From: Verrucomicrobiales bacterium
GTDB taxonomy: Bacteria; Verrucomicrobiota; Verrucomicrobiia; Verrucomicrobiales; DEV007
Length of the DNA stretch: 64,000 nucleotides
Direction: 5' to 3'
Assembly (NCBI GenBank): GCA_016795385.1
Contig: JAEUHI010000046.1
Coordinates: 1-64,000 of the forward strand
In this document: piece after piece, positions 55,908 through 64,000 of the stretch
Position numbering within the stretch: position 1 is the stretch's first letter
How the letters are laid out: every line of letters starts with the position of its first letter
Program-made: the position numbers and the translations under genes
The notes under the pieces: generated by a model
The model's input: the letters and a program-made list of their open reading frames with translations, nothing else
Databases searched by the model: none
What the model was told of the DNA's origin: nothing

Positions 55908-57044
55908 ATGCTCGTTCACGGCCAACCTTATCGCACCGTCTGGCTCGAAGCCGGGGGGGAGTCGGTGGAGATCATCGATCAGACCCTCTTGCCTTTTGCC
56001 TTCAAGACGGTGCGGTTGCATTCGACGGCCGAAGTCTGCCACGCCATCCGGGAAATGTGGGTGCGCGGGGCCGGCTGCATCGGTGCGACCGCCGCGCACG
56101 GGATGTATCTCGCGGCGCGGGAGTGCGAGCGTGATGGACTCCGGGGCGGTTCCTTCGACCGCGCCCTGCGGGAAAAAGGGCGTGAACTCTGCGCGACCCG
56201 GCCGACGGCGGTGAATCTCGCTTGGGCGGTGGAGCGGCAGCTCGCGGCCGTGGCCTTGGTCGATTCCGGGGTGGATAAAGTCACGGTGGCCCGTGAAATG
56301 GCGCGCGAGATCGCCGATGAAGACGCCGACTTCTGCCGGCGTATCGGGGAGCATGGACTGGATCTGATTCGTGGAGTTTTTGAAGCAAAGGGTGGAAAAT
56401 CGCCGGTCAACGTGTTGACCCACTGCAATGCAGGTTGGCTGGCTTTTGTCGATCATGGCTCCGCCACCGCCCCCATCTACGCGGCGCAGGCCGCCGGCAT
56501 CCCGGTGCATGTCTGGGTTGATGAGACGCGGCCGCGGAACCAAGGCGCGCGCCTCACGGCTTGGGAACTGGGACAACAAGGCGTGCCCCACACCGTGATC
56601 GTCGACAATGTCGGCGGCCACCTGATGCAACATGGGAAAGTAGATCTAGTCATCACCGGCACCGACCGCACCACCTACACCGGTGACGTCGCGAACAAGA
56701 TCGGCACGTATTTGAAAGCCCTCGCGGCTCAGGACAATGGCGTGCCGTTTTACGTGGCCCTCCCGTCTTCCACCTTCGATTGGGAAATCGCCGATGGCCT
56801 TGCCGGGATTCCCATCGAGGAGCGGGGAGGGGACGAGGTCGCGAAGATCGCGGGGCTCGCGAATGACACGGAGATCGAGGTGAATCTGGTTGCGAAAGGG
56901 ACACCCGTGGCGAACTTTGCCTTCGACGTGACGCCCGCGCGGCTCGTCACCGGGCTGATCACGGAACGCGGGGTATGTCCCGCGAGCGAAGCGGGCATCC
57001 GTTCGCTCTTTCCGGAGAAAGCCCCGTCGATTGCCCGCGTCTGA
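55908..57044 (+). CDS. mtnA: S-methyl-5-thioribose-1-phosphate isomerase
   Basis: 378 residues. It isomerises methylthioribose 1-phosphate to methylthioribulose 1-phosphate in methionine salvage. The MWVRGAGCIGATAAHGMYLA block and PTAVNLAWAVERQL match MtnA, and the catalytic residues Cys173 in LTHCNAGW and Asp253 in TGTDRTT are present. They distinguish it from eIF2B-like and ribose-1,5-bisphosphate isomerase relatives. The start ATG follows the prepilin peptidase gene by 42 bases, and lipA starts 11 bases after the stop. No other methionine-salvage gene is nearby. Confidence 0.92.
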   Translation: MLVHGQPYRTVWLEAGGESVEIIDQTLLPFAFKTVRLHSTAEVCHAIREMWVRGAGCIGATAAHGMYLAARECERDGLRGGSFDRALREKGRELCATRPTAVNLAWAVERQLAAVALVDSGVDKVTVAREMAREIADEDADFCRRIGEHGLDLIRGVFEAKGGKSPVNVLTHCNAGWLAFVDHGSATAPIYAAQAAGIPVHVWVDETRPRNQGARLTAWELGQQGVPHTVIVDNVGGHLMQHGKVDLVITGTDRTTYTGDVANKIGTYLKALAAQDNGVPFYVALPSSTFDWEIADGLAGIPIEERGGDEVAKIAGLANDTEIEVNLVAKGTPVANFAFDVTPARLVTGLITERGVCPASEAGIRSLFPEKAPSIARV

Positions 57045-57055
57045 TCCCTCCCGCA

Positions 57056-57961
57056 ATGCCTGTCAAAATCGATCCCCAACTGCATCAGGAGCGCAAGCCT
57101 TCCTGGATCCGCGTGCGGCTCCCGAACAACCCCGTTTTCTGGGATACCAAAGGCCTGATCGACGATCTCAAGCTCGTCACCGTTTGCGAAGAAGCCCAAT
57201 GCCCGAACCGATGGGAGTGCTGGGGGCAGGGGACGGCGACACTGATGATCGCCGGCGACCGATGCACCCGGGCCTGCGGATTCTGTGCCGTGGATACGCG
57301 TCGCCCCTTGCCGCTCGAGGCGGATGAGCCCGATCGGGTCGCCGAGGCCGTGTCCCGGATGAAGCTGAACCACGTCGTCATCACCGCCGTGGCGCGGGAC
57401 GACCTCCCGGACGGTGGTGCCTGCCATTTCGCCAACGTCATTTACAAGGTGCGCGAGCGGAATCCGCAGACGGTCATCGAGGTGTTGGTGCCCGACTTCA
57501 TCGGCCGGGACGATTCGCTCTGGATCGTGGTCGAGGCGGCGCCCGCCATCTTCAATCACAATCTCGAGACGGTCGAGCGCCTCACGCCGGTGGTGCGGTC
57601 GAAGGCGGAGTATTGGCGGTCCCTGAAGGTGCTGCTCACGGCACGCGAGATGGCCGAAAAAATGGGGCGTCGGTGCGCGACCAAAAGCGGGATCATGCTG
57701 GGACTCGGCGAACGGGAAGACGAAGTGCTGAAGGCGATGGACGATCTGCGTGATCACCGCGTCACCGTGTTGACCTTGGGTCAATACCTGCGTCCTTCCC
57801 CGAAACACCTCCCCGTGGTCGAATACATCGATCCTTCCGTGTTCGACCGTTATCGCGAGATCGCTCTGGAAAAGGGCTTCCGCCACGTCGCCTCGGGGCC
57901 GCTCGTGCGCAGCTCTTATCACGCCGCCGACTTCAAGCCCGAGCTCGATCCGCTGGCATGA
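57056..57961 (+). CDS. lipA: Lipoyl synthase
   Basis: 301 residues. A radical-SAM enzyme that inserts two sulfurs into octanoyl chains on lipoyl domains. The auxiliary cluster motif CEEAQCPNRWECW and the radical-SAM motif CTRACGFC are intact, followed by LNHVVITAVARDDLPDGGA and IFNHNLETVERL. The C-terminal RSSYHA is the usual arginine-serine end. It provides lipoate for the sucB product at 21081. The start ATG at 57056 is 11 bases after the mtnA stop, so the two are co-transcribed. Confidence 0.96.
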   Translation: MPVKIDPQLHQERKPSWIRVRLPNNPVFWDTKGLIDDLKLVTVCEEAQCPNRWECWGQGTATLMIAGDRCTRACGFCAVDTRRPLPLEADEPDRVAEAVSRMKLNHVVITAVARDDLPDGGACHFANVIYKVRERNPQTVIEVLVPDFIGRDDSLWIVVEAAPAIFNHNLETVERLTPVVRSKAEYWRSLKVLLTAREMAEKMGRRCATKSGIMLGLGEREDEVLKAMDDLRDHRVTVLTLGQYLRPSPKHLPVVEYIDPSVFDRYREIALEKGFRHVASGPLVRSSYHAADFKPELDPLA

Positions 57962-58319
57962 CCGGGGGGCTGCTCTGGTCTCGACCTGCATTCAGCCCCA
58001 CTCAAAAAAGGCGCTCTGCGCGGGTCAAGGCCGAATGGGATCACGATGCAGTCGCATTTCCTGGACGGTGCAGACGTCGGATCGCCCGTCGCCAGCCAAG
58101 GTGGGCGTCTGCAGCGGCAGTCGGGTCGCCATCGGAGCGGGCGGTGAGTAAGAATGATTCCGACGGTTCGAAAGGCAGCTTCGAGCTTTCGGATCTCCAG
58201 ATTCCGTGTTTCTCTCGTCGGGTCTTCCTTGATACGAGCGTTTATCATTTGAACAACTCGATTGGTCCGGTTGTTCATGTAGAATGAATTCGTCCAAGCG
58301 TGATCCTCTCGATTGCCTG
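57962..58319. other. Intergenic region without a supported gene
   Basis: About 360 bases between the lipA stop and the stop of the minus-strand propeller gene. A frame starting at an ATG that overlaps the lipA stop (57958-58287) encodes a low-quality, Arg/Ser-rich sequence with no recognised features and is treated as chance. No terminator hairpin with a T tract was found. The region is less coding-like and could hold the 3' ends of two convergent transcripts. Confidence 0.5.
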
Positions 58320-59927
58320 TCACGGACGTTTCCCCACGGCGCACACGACGAGATCGGCTTCGTTGTCGGTTCGCGACGTGACGGTGAGCTTTGCTTTGTA
58401 ATTCGAGCTGCGCGTCTTGAATTTGCGTTCTCCTTTCGCCTGCATCTGAAGGATCGTGGCTTGTCCCGCGTTGAGATCCTGCAAGGTGTAGGTGCCTACG
58501 GTCACTTGGGCGGTGACGTTGGTGCCCGTCGGATCGAGGAAGGAAAGACGGATGTAGCGATTGCCCGCAGCACCGGAGAGACCCAGGTCATCGGGGGTGT
58601 CGCCATCGTTTTCCAGTTTCACGTAGGCTTTGGTTTTCTTCACCCCGGAAACGAGGATGCTCGCCTTTTGGCTGGCTCCGGTCAGATTGTAAATGCCGTT
58701 CCCTTTGAAAAGGGTGGGTTTAGTACCGATCTGAGCGTCGGGCTGGAAACGATCGGTCTCAAAACGCACGACGCGGGCGTTGCCGGTATCGGCGACCCAG
58801 AGGCGGTTTTCTCCGTCCGCCCAAAGTCCGTCCAGGAGATCCAGACTGCGATCGAGGGAGAGCGGGAGCTGGGTCTCAAGATCCGGCTGGCCGAGGACGC
58901 CGTCGGCGGCGCCTCCGTCGCCTTTGCCGGCGGCATTCTGATAAAGGAGGATGCGATCATTCCCTTGGTCGCCGACAAACAGGGTTCCGAGAGAATTGAT
59001 CGTCACGCCGACCGGGGTGTTCATCCCGAGGGTGCCGGCGGCGGCGATCGCTTCCGTATCGAGGAGTTGGCCGAGGACGGTATCGGCATTGCGGCCGTTG
59101 GCGCCGAGATCCGCGTTTTTGAAGACAAGGACGCGGTGATTTCCAGAATCAGCCACGTAAAGATTTCCCGCCAGATCGACGGCGAGCCCCCTGGGGCCTG
59201 ACAACCCGCCTCGGGTGGTCGCGGGCGCGACGGCGACGAAGTCGACCTGGCCGAGGACGGTGTCGGCGTTCGCTCCATTGGTTTTCGAGGCGGCGTTGGC
59301 GAATCGGCTGATTCGATTCAGATCGGGACTCGAAACCCAGAGGGCTCCGGTGACACTGAGAAAAAGCGAGGCCGGCAGTCCGAGTCCGTTTTGTCCCGTG
59401 TTGGCATCCATCGTCGCAAACGTCGTCTGACCGAGGACTCCGTTCGCATTGGCTCCGTTGGCAAGGGTGGAGGCGGCATCGAAACGAAGGACGCGGCGAT
59501 CATCGAGCACCCAGAGGCGTCCGGCCTCATCGCAGCAGATCGCGCGGACTTTGGAAAACCGGCTCTGGGAAACGGTGGCGGCGGTGATCGTGAAGTTCGG
59601 TTGGCCGAGGACGGCTTCGGCCGAGGCACCATTGGTGAGCGCGGCGGTGGAGCCGTACCGGAGGACGCGGTTGTTGCCATAGTCGGCGACAAAAACCTTC
59701 CCCGAGGTGGGGTCGACGGCGACGGCGGCCGGATCGGAAAGAGTGGAGACCGATGCCACGCCACCCCGGTTGTCCCCCGCGGTACTCGTGATCCCTACCT
59801 GTCCCAATTGGGAGGCGGCTGCTTTTCCATTGCTGAATCTTGACGATTGTCCTGCCCCGGCCGGGAGCAGGGCGGTGAATGCGAGGGCCGCCGCCAGTGA
59901 TAGAGAAGGAAGAAAAGTGCCTTTCAT
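58320..59927 (-). CDS. Secreted six-bladed NHL-type beta-propeller with C-terminal sorting-like domain
   Basis: 535 residues from the ATG at 59927. A signal peptide (MKGTFLPSLSLAAALAFTAL, then LPAGAGQSS) is followed by six propeller units, most ending in a near-identical NGANADTVLGQ-type motif (AEAVLGQPNF, NGVLGQTTF, DTVLGQVDF, DTVLGQLLD and DGVLGQPDL, with a degenerate SQLGQVG first). Each blade holds an NHL-like VFVADYGNNRVLRY-style strand pair. The C-terminal domain (about 405-535) has GIYNLTGASQ, then VKLENDGDTPDDLGLSG, a NVTAQVTVGTYTL segment and a Lys-rich end. A similar domain ends the interrupted protein at 13335. Such proteins are usually outer-surface or exported. Confidence 0.85.
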   Translation of the reverse strand: MKGTFLPSLSLAAALAFTALLPAGAGQSSRFSNGKAAASQLGQVGITSTAGDNRGGVASVSTLSDPAAVAVDPTSGKVFVADYGNNRVLRYGSTAALTNGASAEAVLGQPNFTITAATVSQSRFSKVRAICCDEAGRLWVLDDRRVLRFDAASTLANGANANGVLGQTTFATMDANTGQNGLGLPASLFLSVTGALWVSSPDLNRISRFANAASKTNGANADTVLGQVDFVAVAPATTRGGLSGPRGLAVDLAGNLYVADSGNHRVLVFKNADLGANGRNADTVLGQLLDTEAIAAAGTLGMNTPVGVTINSLGTLFVGDQGNDRILLYQNAAGKGDGGAADGVLGQPDLETQLPLSLDRSLDLLDGLWADGENRLWVADTGNARVVRFETDRFQPDAQIGTKPTLFKGNGIYNLTGASQKASILVSGVKKTKAYVKLENDGDTPDDLGLSGAAGNRYIRLSFLDPTGTNVTAQVTVGTYTLQDLNAGQATILQMQAKGERKFKTRSSNYKAKLTVTSRTDNEADLVVCAVGKRP

Positions 59928-60114
59928 GGATCCGACGCGAACGGTCCGTCCAAGTCCACGAAAGTCAATCAACCGGGGAGGCGGTAAGAACGGTTGGGCC
60001 CGGCAATGACAAGATCCTTGAAAGCCCCGCGTTGATTCCCGCGTAAAAAGTGCTCGGGTGCCGGATCAGCGGTTGAAATCGCAGTGAAATCACGCAAGAT
60101 CTGATAATTATCAA

Positions 60115-61221
60115 ATGTTAAATAATTCCGGAAAACGCTTGGTGATCGCGTGCGGAGGCACCGGGGGACATCTTTTCCCCGGCATCGCCGTGGCCGAGGC
60201 ATGGACGGCCGGCGGCGGAGAAGCCCTGCTACTGATCTCGGAAAAGCAGATCGATACTCTCGCCACCGAAGGATACGGTCATCTCCGGTTCGAGCGCATG
60301 CCCTCGATCGCGATGCCGGGGCTGTTTTCGTTGAAGATGCCGGGGTTCCTCCTCGCTTTCCTGCGATCCTTCGGAAACTGCCGGAAGCTGCTGCGCGACT
60401 ACGGTGCCCATGCCGTGCTCGGGATGGGGGGGTTCACCTCGGCTGCGCCGCTTGCGGCGGGAAAATGGATGGGGCTGCCGACCTTCATCCACGAATCGAA
60501 CGCCATCCCGGGGAAGGCGAATCGTCTCAATGCAAGGTTTTCCATCGCCGTGCTCGTGGGCTTTGAAGCTTGTGCGCGTCATTTTGGATCAGGCAAACGA
60601 GTCGAAGTGGTCGGCACACCGCTGCGCCCATCCGTCGCAAAACGGCCGAGTCGCGAAGAGGGGCTCGCCTTCTTTGGTCTGCAGCCGGGGAAAAAGACCC
60701 TCATGGTCATGGGGGGCAGCCAAGGCGCGCGGCGGGTGAACGAGCTGGTCGCCGCCTCGCTTGCCGTCTTCGAGGCCGCGGGCATCCAGGTCCTGCACAT
60801 CAGCGGGCCCGGTGATTTCGATCTGGTGAAGCCTGCCTACGAACAACATCCCGGGGCGGGGGAATTGCGGAGCTTTTGCTCCGAGATGCAGTTCGCCCTC
60901 GCCGCGGCCGACCTCGCCATTTGCCGTTCAGGGGCGTCCACCTTGACCGAACTCGGATACTACCGTCTGCCGTCGGTGCTGATTCCGTATCCCTTCGCCG
61001 CCGAGGATCACCAGACGCGCAATGCCGAGATCTTCTCCGGTCCGGGTGCCACCGAACTCTGGCCTCAGGGCGATCTGAATGAATCCAATTTTGCTGGTAA
61101 AATCCTTTCCCTGATCCATGACGAAGAACGGCTTGCGCGAATGTCCGAGGCGGCCGGTCGGCTCGCTCTGGAAGATGCCTCGGGCCGTGTCTGTGAGGTG
61201 ATCAAAGGGAGTCTGAAGTGA
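60115..61221 (+). CDS. murG: UDP-N-acetylglucosamine transferase MurG
   Basis: 368 residues. It adds GlcNAc to lipid I to give lipid II at the inner face of the membrane. The N-terminal glycine loop ACGGTGGHLFPGIAVAEAW, the second loop GMGGFTSAAPLAA, HESNAIPGKANRLNAR and the acceptor/donor block GGSQGARRVNELV, with ICRSGASTLTELGYYRLPSV, are all intact. The first residues MLNNSGKRLVIA follow from the ATG at 60115. The murC-murB fusion starts nine bases after the stop, so they form a peptidoglycan gene pair. Confidence 0.96.
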   Translation: MLNNSGKRLVIACGGTGGHLFPGIAVAEAWTAGGGEALLLISEKQIDTLATEGYGHLRFERMPSIAMPGLFSLKMPGFLLAFLRSFGNCRKLLRDYGAHAVLGMGGFTSAAPLAAGKWMGLPTFIHESNAIPGKANRLNARFSIAVLVGFEACARHFGSGKRVEVVGTPLRPSVAKRPSREEGLAFFGLQPGKKTLMVMGGSQGARRVNELVAASLAVFEAAGIQVLHISGPGDFDLVKPAYEQHPGAGELRSFCSEMQFALAAADLAICRSGASTLTELGYYRLPSVLIPYPFAAEDHQTRNAEIFSGPGATELWPQGDLNESNFAGKILSLIHDEERLARMSEAAGRLALEDASGRVCEVIKGSLK

Positions 61222-61230
61222 GTCGTTTTC

Positions 61231-63543
61231 ATGAGTGATCTTTGTAAAACCTGGGGCGAGCGATTCGCCAAACGCGACGAGCCCGTGCGCGTCCATCTGA
61301 TCGGCGTGGCCGGCTCGGGCATGAGCGGTCTCGCTTCGCTGCTGCTTGGCCTCGGCCATCGCGTTTCGGGATCGGACAAGGTGACTTCCCGCGAGACCGA
61401 ACGACTCGAGAAGGCCGGTCTACAATTTTCCAGTCCTCATTCCGCCGAGGCGGTCGTGGGCACGGATGTGGTGATCTACTCCAGCGCCATCAAGCCGGGC
61501 AATGCCTCCTACGATGAAGCGGTCAAACGGGGGATCCCGCTCTTGCGCCGGGCGGAGGCGCTCTCGGCGATCATGCTGGGCAAGAAGGGGATCGTCGTTG
61601 CCGGGACGCATGGGAAAACCACCACCTCTTCCCTCGCGGCGCACGTCCTTCGGGTGGGCGGGAAAGCTCCCTCGCACTATGTCGGCGCGGAGATCCCGAT
61701 TCTCGGCACGAATGCGAATTGGGAGGAGAAAGGAGAGTGGTTCGTGGCCGAGGGCGACGAAAGCGACGGCACCCTCGTCAATTTCCATCCCGAGCACGCC
61801 ATCCTCCTGAATGTGGAGGCCGAGCACCTCGACTTTTACGACGGCATCGACGCGATCTGCGCGGTCTTCGGCCAATACTGCGATCAGACGAGCGGCAAAA
61901 TCATCTACTGCGGCGAGGATGCCAACGCCCGCCGTGTCTGCCAGGACCGGCCCAATGCGATCAGCTACGGGTGGAATCGCGATCTCGATGTCTCCGCCTG
62001 CGATCTTTCCCCGCGTGGAGCGGGGACGGAGTTCACGGTGCGCCGCAAGGGCGAGGAGATCGGACGCGTCTTTCTCGGAATCCCCGGGCGGCACAACGTC
62101 CTCAATTCCTTGGCTGTGATCGCCCTCGCCTTGGAGACGGGGGTGGCTTTCGACCGCATCGACGAAGCCCTCGGATCGTTCCGTGGGGCGAAGCGTCGCT
62201 TCGAGCTGAAGCGCCACAGCGACCGTGTCACCATCGTGGACGATTACGGCCATCACCCCTCCGAAATCGCCGCGACGATCCAGACAGCCCGCTCCCAGCA
62301 TGCCGGCCGGCTCGTCGTCGTGTTCCAACCGCACCGCTACACCCGCACGCAGTTGCTGCGGGATGAGTTCGGCCGTTGTTTTGAAGGGGTCGATGAACTC
62401 TGGGTCACCGACGTCTACGCCGCAAGCGAGCCGCCCATCCCGGGGGTCTCGGGGCAGACCATCGTCGATGCCGTCCTCGAAAACGGTGAGGTCGAAAAGG
62501 TGACTTTTCATCCCGATCTCGCCACCTTGCACCTCGCCGTCGGGCAAAAGCTCGAGCCGGGAGATTGGCTGATCACCCTCGGGGCAGGCAACGTCCACGA
62601 AATCGGGACTCGTCTGGCCAAGGATCTCGGCACTCTCGACCGTCTCCGCGAGGTGCTTGGTGAATCGGAGGGTGTTTTGAAGCTTTACGAGCCGATGCGC
62701 CGTCACACGACCATGAAAGTCGGTGGTCCTGCCCAATTCTGGATCGAACCGACCACGGTGGACGGGCTCGCCCGTGTCGTGAAGCACTGCGCCGAGGGCG
62801 GTATGCCGCTGCGGGTGGTCGGTCGTGGCTCGAATCTGCTCGTCCGCGATGGAGGCATCCCCGGCGTGGTGATGAATCCGGTGAAAGGGGAATTCGGCGA
62901 AATCAGCGTCGAGGGCAACACGATCCGCGCCGGTGCGGGGGTGAAGTTCAAAGCGCTCGCCGCCGCCGCCCAGTCGGCCGGGCTCGGGGATTTCGAGTGG
63001 ATGGAGGGCATCCCTGGCAACGTCGGCGGCAGCCTGCGGATGAATGCCGGCGCGATGGGTTGGGAGACTTTCGACCAGGTCGTCAGCGTGAAAATGGTCG
63101 ATGCCCAGGGGGCCGTTTTTGAAAAACCCGTCTCCGAGATCCGCCATTATTACCGCCACGTCCCGGAACTGGCCCACAATGTCGCCGTCTCCGCCGTTTT
63201 CAAAGGTACCCCTGCCTCCGATGATGAAATCGCGGTGCGGATGAATGCCTCGAAGGACAAACGCAAGAGCTCCCAGCCCGTCGCCGCGAGCGCCGGATGC
63301 GTCTTCAAGAATCCCGGGCCAATCGGGGCCGGTCAGCTCGTCGATGAGATGGGCCTGAAGAACACCGCCAAGGGCAGCGCCAAGGTCAGCGAAGTGCACG
63401 GGAATTTCATCGTCAACGAAGGCGGTGCGACTGCGAAGGAAGTGCTCGACCTGATCGCCGAAATCAAAGCCGTCGCCCTCAAAGAGCGCGGCATCGAGCT
63501 TGAAACCGAAGTGCAGATCATCGGCCAGGACGAGCCGGTGTGA
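61231..63543 (+). CDS. MurC-MurB fusion: UDP-MurNAc-L-alanine ligase and UDP-MurNAc dehydrogenase
   Basis: 770 residues. Residues 1-460 are MurC: HLIGVAGSGMSGLASLLL, ATP-binding GTHGKTTTSSLAAHV (about 125), VEAEHLDFYDG and DDYGHHPSEIAATI. Residues about 470-770 are MurB: HTTMKVGGPAQFWIEPTT, FAD-binding GRGSNLLVRDGG, PGNVGGSLRMNAGAMG and the end HGNFIVNEGGATAKEVLDLI. At the catalytic position of MurB, the usual Ser in (A)GSxFKNP is Cys690 in SAGCVFKNPG, a substitution found in some bacteria. The fusion joins UDP-MurNAc formation and L-Ala addition in one polypeptide. It sits directly after murG. Confidence 0.95.
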   Translation: MSDLCKTWGERFAKRDEPVRVHLIGVAGSGMSGLASLLLGLGHRVSGSDKVTSRETERLEKAGLQFSSPHSAEAVVGTDVVIYSSAIKPGNASYDEAVKRGIPLLRRAEALSAIMLGKKGIVVAGTHGKTTTSSLAAHVLRVGGKAPSHYVGAEIPILGTNANWEEKGEWFVAEGDESDGTLVNFHPEHAILLNVEAEHLDFYDGIDAICAVFGQYCDQTSGKIIYCGEDANARRVCQDRPNAISYGWNRDLDVSACDLSPRGAGTEFTVRRKGEEIGRVFLGIPGRHNVLNSLAVIALALETGVAFDRIDEALGSFRGAKRRFELKRHSDRVTIVDDYGHHPSEIAATIQTARSQHAGRLVVVFQPHRYTRTQLLRDEFGRCFEGVDELWVTDVYAASEPPIPGVSGQTIVDAVLENGEVEKVTFHPDLATLHLAVGQKLEPGDWLITLGAGNVHEIGTRLAKDLGTLDRLREVLGESEGVLKLYEPMRRHTTMKVGGPAQFWIEPTTVDGLARVVKHCAEGGMPLRVVGRGSNLLVRDGGIPGVVMNPVKGEFGEISVEGNTIRAGAGVKFKALAAAAQSAGLGDFEWMEGIPGNVGGSLRMNAGAMGWETFDQVVSVKMVDAQGAVFEKPVSEIRHYYRHVPELAHNVAVSAVFKGTPASDDEIAVRMNASKDKRKSSQPVAASAGCVFKNPGPIGAGQLVDEMGLKNTAKGSAKVSEVHGNFIVNEGGATAKEVLDLIAEIKAVALKERGIELETEVQIIGQDEPV

Positions 63544-63626
63544 ACCCTGTCGGGTGGCGGACGCGACCCTCTCTGCTGACAAATCCCGCATTGCGAAACT
63601 TGGTAAAAACCCTAACCTATTTTCCC

Positions 63627-63839
63627 ATGGCTACTCTGCTCGAGGTCGAAGAACAAGCCCTGCTGCTCCCTGAAGACCAGAGGGCCCGATTGGCGGCGCA
63701 CCTGTTGGATTCGCTGCCTGCGGTTTTGCACGACGAGGACGCGGGTGTGGCGGAAGCGCTCCGGAGGGATGCTGAACTGGAGGCAGATCCCTCCTCGGGC
63801 ATGACCTTGGAAGCGTTCAAAGCAGCCTTCGGCCGCTGA
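63627..63839 (+). CDS. Addiction-module antitoxin-like protein
   Basis: 70 residues from the ATG at 63627. The sequence LLEVEEQALLLPEDQRARLA, then AHLLDSLP is the hallmark of the small unstable antitoxin family (PF09720 type), with a helical N-terminus. The C-terminal part (DPSSGMTLEAFKAAFGR) would wrap the toxin. Its TGA overlaps the ATG of a ParE/RelE-like gene (TGATG), the standard antitoxin-first order. It would block the toxin by direct binding and is likely auto-regulated, but no operator is visible. Confidence 0.85.
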   Translation: MATLLEVEEQALLLPEDQRARLAAHLLDSLPAVLHDEDAGVAEALRRDAELEADPSSGMTLEAFKAAFGR

Positions 63840-64000
63840 TGGAGCGCGAGATCATTTTCCACAGGCTGGTACAGCGCGACATGGACGCCATCCTGCGTTA
63901 TTACCGCGAAGAGGCGACTTCCTCGGTGGCGGACCGGTTCTTTGAAACATTTCTGCATTTCGCGGAAAAAGCGCGAGAGACTCCGCGTCTCTTTCATCCA
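63839..64000 (+). CDS. ParE/RelE-like toxin, N-terminal fragment
   Basis: The frame starts at the ATG at 63839, overlapping the antitoxin stop, and runs off the right edge after 54 codons. The start MEREIIFHRLVQRDMDAILR, then YYREEATSSVADRFFETF resembles the first helices of ParE/RelE superfamily toxins: an early beta-strand, Ala/Asp-Ile helix and a second helix ending with the RxxFxxF pattern. The catalytic or gyrase-binding C-terminus is outside the window, so RNase or gyrase targeting cannot be told. Confidence 0.75.
   Translation, partial: MEREIIFHRLVQRDMDAILRYYREEATSSVADRFFETFLHFAEKARETPRLFHP

Noticed and set aside
54702..56633. Minus-strand open frame of 643 codons
   Set aside because: It is antisense to the prepilin peptidase and mtnA genes and rich in Arg/His/Asp. 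It has no start context and no known motif.
57958..58287. 109-codon frame overlapping the lipA stop
   Set aside because: The sequence is Arg/Ser-rich without domain, signal or conserved features, and codon use is unlike its neighbours.

Overview
The window is GC-rich bacterial chromosome with dense, mostly co-directional genes. It most likely comes from a member of the Verrucomicrobiota near Akkermansia (Verrucomicrobiales). The strongest pointer is a five-gene block at 34528-41667 that matches the gene order and architecture of Akkermansia muciniphila Amuc_1102-1101-1100-1099-1098, read from recall because no search was possible. A MurC-MurB fusion, a MoxR/DUF58/VWA operon and several large secreted repeat proteins fit the same phylum. 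No rRNA, tRNA or CRISPR array was seen.

Layout. 1-1226: the edge of an IS3-type insertion sequence and two small uncharacterised genes. 1451-7782: secreted or membrane proteins: a trypsin-like protease fused to a transglutaminase-like domain, an FMN/iron-sulfur membrane protein, a GspG-like protein, a methyltransferase and a PQQ-type propeller. 7909-10166: truB, ribF and a DUF5684 membrane protein. 10292-13160: a two-component system whose sensor carries galactose-binding-like ectodomains. 13335-14960: a secreted repeat protein broken by one in-frame stop. 15065-23704: metabolism and housekeeping: xylulokinase, DUF374 acyltransferase, folD, sucA-sucB, a LysM lipoprotein and mog. 23709-31760: a six-gene minus-strand operon (moxR, membrane protein, ABC ATPase, ABC permease, DUF58, BatA-like VWA). 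31955-34423: rpsP, khpA, an OmpA-like protein and a UDP-glucuronate decarboxylase-like enzyme. 34528-41667: the type IV pilus/type II secretion-like envelope complex. 41765-44928: coaE, rho and rnd, overlapping or abutting. 45056-48288: an unusual NtrC-type regulator, then an ECF sigma factor with a probable anti-sigma factor. 48459-57961: a SNF2-family helicase, an NlpC/P60 hydrolase, a secreted propeller-like protein, a PanB-like protein, a tiny lipoprotein, prepilin peptidase, mtnA and lipA. 58320-63543: a secreted NHL-type propeller, then murG and murC-murB. 63627-64000: a type II toxin-antitoxin pair cut by the window end.

How it fits together. The 34528-41667 cluster supplies an outer-membrane secretin, a GspL-like PilM-PilN fusion and PilO/PilP-like inner-membrane partners. 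A prepilin peptidase (54729) and a GspG-like protein (5146) lie elsewhere in the window, while assembly ATPases and platform proteins are absent, so the apparatus is scattered over the genome. The most unusual protein-level features are a glycine-rich expansion of the Rho Q-loop region, an NtrC-family regulator without the GAFTGA loop, a PanB-like protein without key PanB residues, and a C-terminal domain shared by two secreted proteins 44 kb apart.
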